From assembly GCA_947490975.1 (NCBI GenBank), contig CANLHV010000092.1, forward strand, positions 1-5,002: a stretch of DNA of 5,002 bases, given 5' to 3'. Below are positions 1 through 5,002 of this stretch, in pieces. The translations under genes were made by a program, and so were the position numbers. Every line of letters starts with the position of its first letter. Position 1 is the stretch's first letter. The notes beneath the pieces are model-generated. The model did not search any database. It had not been told where the DNA came from and was given only the letters and a program-made list of their open reading frames with translations. The DNA comes from Acidimicrobiaceae bacterium (lineage in GTDB: Bacteria > Actinomycetota > Acidimicrobiia > Acidimicrobiales > Ilumatobacteraceae).

Positions 1-281
1 TCGTTGCCGAAAAGTGAGTTGATATCTCGAAAGTAGTAAGGCAGATTATCTTCAGTCAACAAATTTACGAATAGCGAACCGCGCACCGCATCTGACATCT
101 CGATCTCATCAGCGCCGAAATCTGAATCGTTTTCAGACCACTGCTTGCCTGGTTCGAAATCTTTGCCCCGACTGTAAGGCACCATCTCGTGCGGAAACCA
201 CTCTTTAGCGACACCTAAATGACGATTGAGCAGATCTGAAGCAACGGGCTCGATTTCTTTTAGAAGTGTTAGCTCGTCCAC
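1..281 (-). CDS. Acyl-ACP desaturase (soluble di-iron fatty acid desaturase), N-terminal part, cut by the window edge
   Basis: The visible 93 residues resemble the N-terminus of the soluble acyl-carrier-protein desaturase family (fatty acid desaturase type 2, including plant stearoyl-ACP desaturase and mycobacterial DesA proteins). Family members introduce a cis double bond into ACP-bound acyl chains in the cytoplasm, using O2 and an external electron donor. Seen directly: the actinobacterial-style block AKEWFPHEMVPYSRGKDF (residues 25-42), followed by FVNLLTEDNLPYYFRDI (71-87). Glu77 of TEDNLP aligns with the first di-iron ligand of the family (the TEEALP glutamate of the castor enzyme). The EExxH iron-binding motifs lie beyond the edge, so activity cannot be judged. 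The start is GTG at 281: an in-frame TAA lies two codons upstream, and AAGG sits 7 nt before it. The gene begins 9 nt after the rfbD stop on the same strand, so it is probably the last visible gene of the rhamnose operon. Family assignment is confident; substrate and double-bond position are unknown. Confidence 0.88.
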   Translation of the reverse strand, partial: MDELTLLKEIEPVASDLLNRHLGVAKEWFPHEMVPYSRGKDFEPGKQWSENDSDFGADEIEMSDAVRGSLFVNLLTEDNLPYYFRDINSLFGN

Positions 282-288
282 AACTTAA

Positions 289-292
289 CCTT
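289..292 (-). promoter_or_regulatory. Shine-Dalgarno-like AAGG before the desaturase start
   Basis: On the minus strand AAGG overlaps the rfbD TAA stop and lies 7 nt before the GTG at 281. It supports GTG 281 as the desaturase start. It is the clearest ribosome binding site in the window; the rfb genes have only weak or no such motif. Confidence 0.5.
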
Positions 293-1139
293 AACTCGCC
301 AAACGATCAACAAGTCGCTGTAACGGAATGTGATAATCGTCAAGCAGTGTCAAGTTCGCCTTACACATGTGTGCATTTTCGAGTACCGAATTTGCAGGGC
401 GCTTGGCCGGGCGCTGCGGGCGCAAGTCTGCAGTTGCGATCGGCTGCACACGATTTGGGTCGAGTTCGGCTGCGCGCAAAACATCTTGCGCAAAACCAAA
501 CCAACTAGTTGTGCCTTGGTTCGTGAGATGCCAAATTCCGGTTCGTGATTCTCGTGCGAAGTCAACCAACACTGGCGCGATATCACTCGTGAACGTTGGC
601 GATCCAATTTGATCATCAACAAATGTCAAGGTCGGGCTGGTGGCGGCGAGTCGCAAAATTGTTTTGACCATGTTGTTGCCGTGCTCACCACAAACCCATG
701 AAATGCGAACCACTGAATCTTGATTTAAATCGAGATGCCGCTCTCCTGCGAGTTTGCTTGCACCATAGACAGACTGCGGGTTCGGTATATCGCTCTCTAT
801 ATAAGGTGTCGCCTTCGTGCCGTCAAAGACATAATCAGTCGATATATATATGACTCTGGCGCCAATCTGACGCGCTGCGTTAGCTACGTTTGCGGTGCCA
901 TCGCTATTGATTGCCATTGCTTTTTTGATGTCTGATTCACATGCGTCAACCGCAGTCCAAGCGGCGGCGTGAATTATCGCCTCAGGTGCGGCGCTAGCAA
1001 TCTTTTGTGAAACCAAGTTTCTGTCGGTTATGTCGAGATCAGCGTGCGAAGTCGCAATCACGTCAAGACCCGCATGATTGGCACTCGCAACGAGATCGGT
1101 GCCTAGTTGCCCAGCACTACCAGTGATTAATACTTTCAC
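291..1139 (-). CDS. rfbD: dTDP-4-dehydrorhamnose reductase (RfbD/RmlD)
   Basis: RmlD catalyses the last step of dTDP-L-rhamnose synthesis, the NAD(P)H-dependent reduction of the C4 keto group of dTDP-4-dehydro-L-rhamnose in the cytoplasm. The 282-residue protein is a short-chain dehydrogenase with an N-terminal Rossmann fold: GSAGQLG (residues 7-13) is the GxxGxxG dinucleotide loop. It is followed by HAAAWTAVDACE (57-68), STDYVFDG (100-107) and the catalytic YGASK (Tyr125, Lys129), then the RmlD-typical DDQIGSPTFTSDIA stretch. Length fits the family (about 280-300). The start is set to GTG 1139, giving VKVLITG as the first beta strand and a TAGTG 1-nt overlap with the rfbB stop. An upstream in-frame GTG at 1169 would add ten residues (MVGAAESEKI) with no family counterpart and overlap rfbB by 31 nt, so I reject it. 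No strong Shine-Dalgarno motif is visible; translation probably depends on coupling to rfbB. Confidence 0.95.
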   Translation of the reverse strand: MKVLITGSAGQLGTDLVASANHAGLDVIATSHADLDITDRNLVSQKIASAAPEAIIHAAAWTAVDACESDIKKAMAINSDGTANVANAARQIGARVIYISTDYVFDGTKATPYIESDIPNPQSVYGASKLAGERHLDLNQDSVVRISWVCGEHGNNMVKTILRLAATSPTLTFVDDQIGSPTFTSDIAPVLVDFARESRTGIWHLTNQGTTSWFGFAQDVLRAAELDPNRVQPIATADLRPQRPAKRPANSVLENAHMCKANLTLLDDYHIPLQRLVDRLAS

Positions 1140-2098
1140 TATTTTTTCGCTTTCAGCGGCTCCCACCACCAGCGATTGTCGCGATACCAGTTCACGGTCG
1201 CTTCGAGAGCTTCATCTAGAGAACGGCTTCGCTTCCATCCCAATTTCGTGATCTTGGTGATGTCGACCGAATAACGCCGATCATGACCCAATCGATCGGC
1301 CACATATTGCACGCTTGATTCATCTTTGCCTAACAGAGCCAGAAGTTTGTCGACAAGAACACGATTCGCGGTTTCGTTGCCCGCGCCAATGTTGTAAATT
1401 TCGCCTGGCTTGCCGTGCTCGAGTGCAAGATGAACACCCGAACAATGATCATCGACGTAGATCCAATCACGTTCGTTGAGTCCGTCACCATATAGAGGTA
1501 TCTTTTTGCCGTCGAGCAAATTCGTTGTGAATAACGGAATCGCTTTTTCAGGGTATTGAAACGGGCCGAAGTTATTAGTACAACGAGTTACGACAACAGG
1601 CGTGCCGTGAGTCGAAAAATACGACAGTGCGATCAAGTCGCTGCCCGCCTTTGAAGCCGAATATGGACTTCGTGGTTCGAGCGGGTCACCCTCGCGCGAT
1701 GAACCAGTTTCAACTGAGCCATAAACCTCATCAGTGCCAATGTGCAACACTCGAGCGATATTCAATCTTCGAGCCGCATCAATAACGACATTCGTGCCAA
1801 AACAATTAGTCAAAATAAAGTCTTCACTGCCAGCGATTGATCTATCGACATGACTCTCAGCGGCAAAGTGCACGACGGCATCGTGACCGGCCATCGCTGA
1901 CTCAACATCACCGGGTTGGCAAATGTTGCCTTTAACAAATTTGAACCTCGGGCTGTCGTCAACATCTTTTAGTGTCGAGAGATTGCCCGCGTAGGTCAGC
2001 GAGTCAAAGACGGTTATTTCGTGGTCGGTGTTAGCAAAAACCCAACGCACATAATTTGAGCCGATAAACCCGGCACCACCAGTAACAAATATCTTCAT
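1139..2098 (-). CDS. rfbB: dTDP-glucose 4,6-dehydratase (RfbB/RmlB)
   Basis: RmlB converts dTDP-D-glucose to dTDP-4-dehydro-6-deoxy-D-glucose with tightly bound NAD+, the second step of the rhamnose pathway. The 319-residue protein is an extended short-chain dehydrogenase. Seen directly: the NAD-binding GGAGFIGSN (residues 7-15), HFAAESHVDRSI (77-88), TDEVYG (122-127) carrying the dehydratase Asp123-Glu124 pair, and the catalytic YSASK (Tyr146, Lys150). The TRCTNNFGPFQYPEK and ERDWIYVDDH signatures follow, and the C-terminus contains the family-typical NRWWWEPLK. It is slightly shorter than many RmlB proteins but has every expected block. The ATG at 2098 lies 5 nt after the rfbC stop and places the first beta strand (MKIFVTGG) at the N-terminus. 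No clear Shine-Dalgarno motif precedes it. All four rml steps lie together here, which argues strongly for RmlB over a related sugar dehydratase. Confidence 0.97.
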   Translation of the reverse strand: MKIFVTGGAGFIGSNYVRWVFANTDHEITVFDSLTYAGNLSTLKDVDDSPRFKFVKGNICQPGDVESAMAGHDAVVHFAAESHVDRSIAGSEDFILTNCFGTNVVIDAARRLNIARVLHIGTDEVYGSVETGSSREGDPLEPRSPYSASKAGSDLIALSYFSTHGTPVVVTRCTNNFGPFQYPEKAIPLFTTNLLDGKKIPLYGDGLNERDWIYVDDHCSGVHLALEHGKPGEIYNIGAGNETANRVLVDKLLALLGKDESSVQYVADRLGHDRRYSVDITKITKLGWKRSRSLDEALEATVNWYRDNRWWWEPLKAKK

Positions 2099-2103
2099 TT
2101 GAC

Positions 2104-2670
2104 TTATGTTCGCATCGGCCAGAACGGGCGAACCTGATCTTTGATCGCATCACGAGTCGGGTTAGCCGCATCGCGATCAGACAAGATCGGTTTGGCGATG
2201 CCCCAGTCGGCCTTGACTGCTTTGTCGTTATATGCCAAACCCAATTCATCTTTCGGGTTGTAATAACTGTCAACCAAATATGTGATCGTCATATCGGTTA
2301 GCGACGCAAAACCGTGCGCAACACCAGGCGGAATAAAAATGCCTCGATGATCGTGTGTGCCATCGGCACGCGCGCCGATATCGATTACCTGGGTTGCTCC
2401 ATCTGTTGGCGAACCGACACGCAAATCGTGCAACACCACTCGACAAGTGCCGATCGGTACATACCAATAGTCGGCTTGATGCAAGTGATAGTGCAAACCA
2501 ACTATGCAACCCGCTTGACGGTCGCCACGATTGCCTTGCAACATTTCGCGGCCAAGCGGAAACCACTCGCGACGATAAGTTTCAATGAAAATTCCGCGTG
2601 AGTCGCCGTGCATCTGTGGCTCGACTATTTGCACACCTTTTATGAGGTCTGATTCTGTAATTTTTGCCAT
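2104..2670 (-). CDS. rfbC: dTDP-4-dehydrorhamnose 3,5-epimerase family protein (RfbC/RmlC variant)
   Basis: RmlC is a cupin-fold enzyme that epimerises C3 and C5 of dTDP-4-dehydro-6-deoxy-glucose to give dTDP-4-dehydrorhamnose. The 188-residue protein shows the RmlC blocks DSRGIFIE (residues 23-30), GLHYH (58-62), PPGVAHGF (114-121), YLVDSYY (131-137) and LSDRDAANP (163-171). By hand alignment the catalytic His60 and Asp167 and the tyrosine acid Tyr131 are kept. The usual QxKLVR segment, which supplies an active-site lysine, reads QADYWYV instead, so that lysine is absent. The stretch Gly54 to Gly74 fits the cupin metal-site spacing (HxH, then Asp67 in place of Glu), which canonical RmlC lacks. 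The ATG at 2670 shares one base with the rfbA stop (TAATG). Its position between rfbA and rfbB makes the rhamnose 3,5-epimerase role likely. A mono-epimerase or altered stereochemistry is the alternative, because of the active-site differences. Confidence 0.88.
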   Translation of the reverse strand: MAKITESDLIKGVQIVEPQMHGDSRGIFIETYRREWFPLGREMLQGNRGDRQAGCIVGLHYHLHQADYWYVPIGTCRVVLHDLRVGSPTDGATQVIDIGARADGTHDHRGIFIPPGVAHGFASLTDMTITYLVDSYYNPKDELGLAYNDKAVKADWGIAKPILSDRDAANPTRDAIKDQVRPFWPMRT

Positions 2671-3758
2671 TATTCAAGCTCAACTTTCGAATCGTCGCCG
2701 AGCATTAACCGCAAAGCTCGTGGTTGTTGGATGCTTCGAATCACTTCAACATCTCGACCAATCAGTGAGTCTGTGAGTTTAGAAACACCCACAATCGAAC
2801 TGCCATCAAGTACAACCGAATGCTCCATCTCTGATTTGATCACACGGCAATTTTTGCCGAGCGATGTGTATGGCCCGATGTAACTATCTTCAACAATCGC
2901 ATCTGGCCCAATGACCACCGGCCCACGAATTCGCGAATTTGAAATCTTCGCGCCCTTCTCAATAGTCACGCGCCCCTGAATTTGCGATGCAGCATCTACA
3001 GTGCCATCCATTCGCGGTGTCATCGCATCAAGAACAAGACGATTGCACTCAAGTAGTGGGTCTTTCTTGCCAGTGTCAATCCACCAGCCTTGCAAAACTT
3101 TGTGTCGCACCGAAAGTTTGTTGTCAACTAGCCACTGAATTGCATCAGTGATTTCAAGTTCACCTCGCGCAGACGGCTTAATCGAACGCACTGCTTTGTT
3201 GATTGTCTTGTCGAATAAATAAACACCGACCAGCGCCAGATCAGATGGTGGATCTTTTGGTTTTTCAACTAACCGAACCACGTGTCCGTTTTTGTCAACT
3301 TCGGCTACACCAAAATGTCGTGGGTCTTCAACGTGACACAACAAGATCTGCGCCGACGGTTTGTCGTTCTCGTTTTTGCTTGCACGGGCACTTTCGAAAT
3401 CAGTGACGAACTCTTCAAGACCTTGCTCGAGCATGTTGTCGCCCAAATACATAATGAAATCGTCATCGCCCAAAAACTTGTCGGCGATCAACACGCAGTG
3501 CGCCAAGCCGAGGGGTTCATCTTGAGGAATGTAAGTAACTTTGACACCGAATTGGCTGCCATCGCCGACCGCAGATTTGATTTCTTCGCGCGTCGAGCCG
3601 ACAATGATGCCAATTTCGCGAATGCCTGCTCGTGCCATCGCTTCTATTCCATAAAACAAGATCGGCTTATTCGCAATTGGTACAAGCTGTTTGGCGCTCG
3701 TATGAGTAATTGGTCTTAACCGCGTGCCGGCACCACCAGAGAGAATCAGGCCTTTCAT
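2670..3758 (-). CDS. rfbA: Glucose-1-phosphate thymidylyltransferase, long form (RfbA/RmlA)
   Basis: RmlA joins glucose-1-phosphate and dTTP to give dTDP-glucose plus pyrophosphate, the committing step of dTDP-sugar synthesis. The 362-residue protein has an N-terminal nucleotidyltransferase domain (about 1-240). Seen directly: GGAGTRLRP (8-16), SAKQLVP (21-27), QDEPLGLAH (79-87), LGDN (105-108) with metal-binding Asp107, EKPKDPPSDLALVGVY (165-180), RGELEITDAI (198-207) and WWIDTGKKD (225-233) with the second metal-ligand aspartate, Asp228. Residues about 260-345 show hexapeptide-like repeats (VTIEKGAKI, VVIGPDAIV, SYIGPYTSLG) of a left-handed beta-helix. This makes it the roughly 355-residue long class, seen in actinobacteria (StrD type) and archaea, rather than the roughly 290-residue enterobacterial form. 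ATG 3758 starts directly at MKGLILSGG. It is the first gene of the minus-strand unit, 45 bp from the divergent aminotransferase. No strong Shine-Dalgarno motif is visible. Confidence 0.95.
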   Translation of the reverse strand: MKGLILSGGAGTRLRPITHTSAKQLVPIANKPILFYGIEAMARAGIREIGIIVGSTREEIKSAVGDGSQFGVKVTYIPQDEPLGLAHCVLIADKFLGDDDFIMYLGDNMLEQGLEEFVTDFESARASKNENDKPSAQILLCHVEDPRHFGVAEVDKNGHVVRLVEKPKDPPSDLALVGVYLFDKTINKAVRSIKPSARGELEITDAIQWLVDNKLSVRHKVLQGWWIDTGKKDPLLECNRLVLDAMTPRMDGTVDAASQIQGRVTIEKGAKISNSRIRGPVVIGPDAIVEDSYIGPYTSLGKNCRVIKSEMEHSVVLDGSSIVGVSKLTDSLIGRDVEVIRSIQQPRALRLMLGDDSKVELE

Positions 3759-3767
3759 CAGCCCATA

Positions 3768-3798
3768 AGCCTAGAGCGATGCGACGAACTAGCGTGAA
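3768..3798 (-). promoter_or_regulatory. Possible promoter for the rfbA operon
   Basis: On the minus strand a TANNNT-type -10 element, TAGGCT (3773-3768), lies 9 nt before the rfbA ATG. A weak TTGACA-like TTCACG (3798-3793) sits 19 nt further upstream. A start site 6-7 nt past the -10 would fall within about three bases of the ATG, giving a leaderless or near-leaderless mRNA, a common arrangement in actinobacteria. This rests on visual motif matching only. Confidence 0.3.
3790..3795 (+). promoter_or_regulatory. Possible -10 element for the aminotransferase gene
   Basis: TAGCGT matches TANNNT and ends 8 nt before the GTG at 3804, so transcription could begin at or just before the start codon. 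No recognisable -35 element lies at the usual distance. The element overlaps the putative -35 of the opposite rfbA promoter, so the two polymerases could compete. The call is weak. Confidence 0.25.
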
Positions 3799-3803
3799 CT
3801 GTT

Positions 3804-5002
3804 GTGAATCAAGCCCGCAATGCATTTTTGCACCCGTTTGCCAAACCAACAAAAGACAACTTCATCAAACTTGTGCGCGGCAAGGGTGCTCTCGTTTGGG
3901 ACGATAAGGGTAACGAACTAGTTGACGGCATGGCCAGTCTTTGGTATTGCGCAGTCGGTCATGGGCGCAAAGAAATTGCGGATGCCGTTGCCAAACAGAT
4001 CGAGACCCTCGAGGCGTATTCGACATTTGATCCTTTTACAAGCGAGCCGGTTGAGCAACTTGCAGCGAAACTTGTTTCGATCTGCCCGATGCCAGACGCT
4101 CGAGTTTTTTTCTGCGGCAGTGGTTCAGAGGCTGTCGATTCGGCAATGAAGTTGGCGCGACTCGCCCATGTTCAAGCTGGTCAACCAGAGCGCACAGTGA
4201 TCATTTCGCGAATGCGTGGCTATCACGGCACAAACTACGGCGGCACCAGCGCGCAAGGTTTGCCGCTCAATAAAGTCGGTTACGGACCACTCGTTCCAGA
4301 TGTTGAGCAAGTTGCCAGTGACGATCTTGAAGCGTTGTCGGTGCTCATGACTCAACGTGGCAACAACGTGGCTGCGATTCTCGCCGAACCATTGCAAGGC
4401 GCGGGCGGTGTTTATCCTCCGTCGGCTGACTACCTCAAAGGTCTACGCAAACTTTGCGATCAACACGGCGCGTTTTTAATTTTCGACGAGGTGATAACTG
4501 GTTTTGCGCGACTCGGCACGTGGTTCGGTGCCAACTTTTATGGTGTCAATCCAGACTTGTTGTGTTTTGCTAAAGCCGTCACGTCTGGTTACCAACCACT
4601 CGGTGGTGTGTTTGTCGGCGATGCTGTGCGCAAACCACTTGAGGCTGACCCTGATTTCTTTTTGCGCCACGGCTATACATATTCAGGTCATGCTTCGGCG
4701 TGTAGCGCTGCGATTGTGAACCTCGAGATAATTGAGCGAGAAGGTCTGCGCGATCGCGCGACTGTGATTGGCAAGCGAATTGGTGATGCACTCAAAGCAC
4801 TTGCCCAAGATGGCGTCATTGATCATGCTCGTGGCGATGGCGCTGTTTGGGCCGCCGGCCTTCATGCATCACAGAACAATGTCAAGATTCGCGACCGCAT
4901 GCTTGAGTTGGGTGCGATTACTCGGGCAATAAATGCCGACACAAATACGTTCTGTCCGCCGCTTGTCATCACTGACTCGCAACTCGACAAACTGCTCGAC
5001 GC
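3804..5002 (+). CDS. Class III PLP-dependent aminotransferase, cut at its C-terminus by the window edge
   Basis: This is a fold-type I, class III (omega) aminotransferase, a cytoplasmic enzyme moving an amino group from an amine or omega-amino acid to a keto acid through pyridoxal phosphate. About 399 residues are visible of a family usually near 430-460. Seen directly: an N-terminal HPF (10-12), a GMASLWYCAVGHG block (42-54), the phosphate-binding CGSGSEAVD (104-112), RGYHGTNYGG (138-147) whose YHG stacks on the cofactor ring, AEPLQGAGGV (194-203), IFDEVITGFARLG (226-238) with Asp228 facing the pyridine nitrogen, and Lys257 in FAKAVTSGYQPLGG as the Schiff-base lysine. GTG 3804 is the first start after an in-frame TGA at 3795 and keeps the HPF segment; no clear ribosome binding site precedes it. 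Substrate cannot be assigned: beta-alanine/pyruvate, GABA, diamine or BioA-like transaminases share these motifs. It is not a DegT/DnrJ sugar aminotransferase, so a role in dTDP-sugar synthesis is unlikely. Confidence 0.92.
   Translation, partial: MNQARNAFLHPFAKPTKDNFIKLVRGKGALVWDDKGNELVDGMASLWYCAVGHGRKEIADAVAKQIETLEAYSTFDPFTSEPVEQLAAKLVSICPMPDARVFFCGSGSEAVDSAMKLARLAHVQAGQPERTVIISRMRGYHGTNYGGTSAQGLPLNKVGYGPLVPDVEQVASDDLEALSVLMTQRGNNVAAILAEPLQGAGGVYPPSADYLKGLRKLCDQHGAFLIFDEVITGFARLGTWFGANFYGVNPDLLCFAKAVTSGYQPLGGVFVGDAVRKPLEADPDFFLRHGYTYSGHASACSAAIVNLEIIEREGLRDRATVIGKRIGDALKALAQDGVIDHARGDGAVWAAGLHASQNNVKIRDRMLELGAITRAINADTNTFCPPLVITDSQLDKLLD

Noticed and set aside
842..851. Short AT dinucleotide run (five AT units)
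   Set aside because: It lies inside rfbD and encodes the conserved strand VIYIS just before TDYVFDG, so it is explained by coding. It is too short to be a meaningful repeat.
1139..1169. Longer rfbD start at GTG 1169, overlapping rfbB by 31 nt
   Set aside because: The added residues MVGAAESEKI match nothing at the N-terminus of RmlD proteins, which begin at the first Rossmann strand, and GTG 1139 gives a clean TAGTG junction with rfbB.
3282..3719. 145-codon open frame on the plus strand opposite rfbA
   Set aside because: It lies wholly antisense to a well-supported gene, and its translation has no recognisable domain. It is a shadow of rfbA codon usage, as are the shorter plus-strand frames opposite rfbB, rfbC and rfbD.
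4125..4865. Minus-strand open frames of 60-90 codons opposite the aminotransferase
   Set aside because: The plus-strand frame is continuous and carries all class III aminotransferase motifs. The antisense frames show no motif and overlap one another.
3804..5002. The aminotransferase as part of an amino-sugar (dTDP-sugar) pathway with the rfb genes
   Set aside because: Sugar aminotransferases are of the DegT/DnrJ/EryC1 family. This protein has class III motifs (GSGSEA, DEVITGF, FAK lysine), and it is transcribed in the opposite direction.
1..5002. Mobile elements, CRISPR, tRNA or rRNA genes, or rho-independent terminators
   Set aside because: None was seen: coding fills nearly the whole window, junctions are a few bases long, and no GC-rich hairpin followed by a T run was found at gene ends.

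Overview
The window looks like chromosomal DNA from a bacterium, most likely an actinobacterium with a moderate rather than high G+C content. An aquatic Acidimicrobiia-type lineage would fit. This is inference from gene content: an actinobacterial-style soluble acyl-ACP desaturase, a long-form RmlA with a C-terminal beta-helix, an RmlC variant with a duplicated-histidine cupin motif, GTG starts, and few Shine-Dalgarno sequences. No rRNA or other marker gene is present to settle the taxonomy.

Most of the window (about 3758 down to 1) is one tightly packed minus-strand transcription unit. Its order is rfbA (glucose-1-phosphate thymidylyltransferase), rfbC (3,5-epimerase), rfbB (4,6-dehydratase), rfbD (4-reductase), then the start of an acyl-ACP desaturase that runs off the left edge. 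The four rfb/rml genes form the complete pathway from glucose-1-phosphate plus dTTP to dTDP-L-rhamnose, a sugar donor for cell-envelope polysaccharides or glycolipids. Junctions are minimal: TAATG between rfbA and rfbC (1-nt overlap), 5 nt between rfbC and rfbB, TAGTG between rfbB and rfbD (1-nt overlap), and 9 nt before the desaturase. This points to co-transcription and translational coupling.

The right quarter (3804 to the edge) holds a divergent plus-strand gene for a class III PLP-dependent aminotransferase, cut by the window end. Only 45 bp separate it from rfbA. That gap contains two outward-facing TANNNT elements that could serve as overlapping, near-leaderless divergent promoters.

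I saw no mobile element, CRISPR array, RNA gene, convincing terminator or clearly new system. Coding density is close to complete. The points most worth a second look are the RfbC variant, which lacks the usual active-site lysine and carries a metal-cupin-like HxH motif; the desaturase at the end of the rhamnose operon; and the compact divergent intergenic region.
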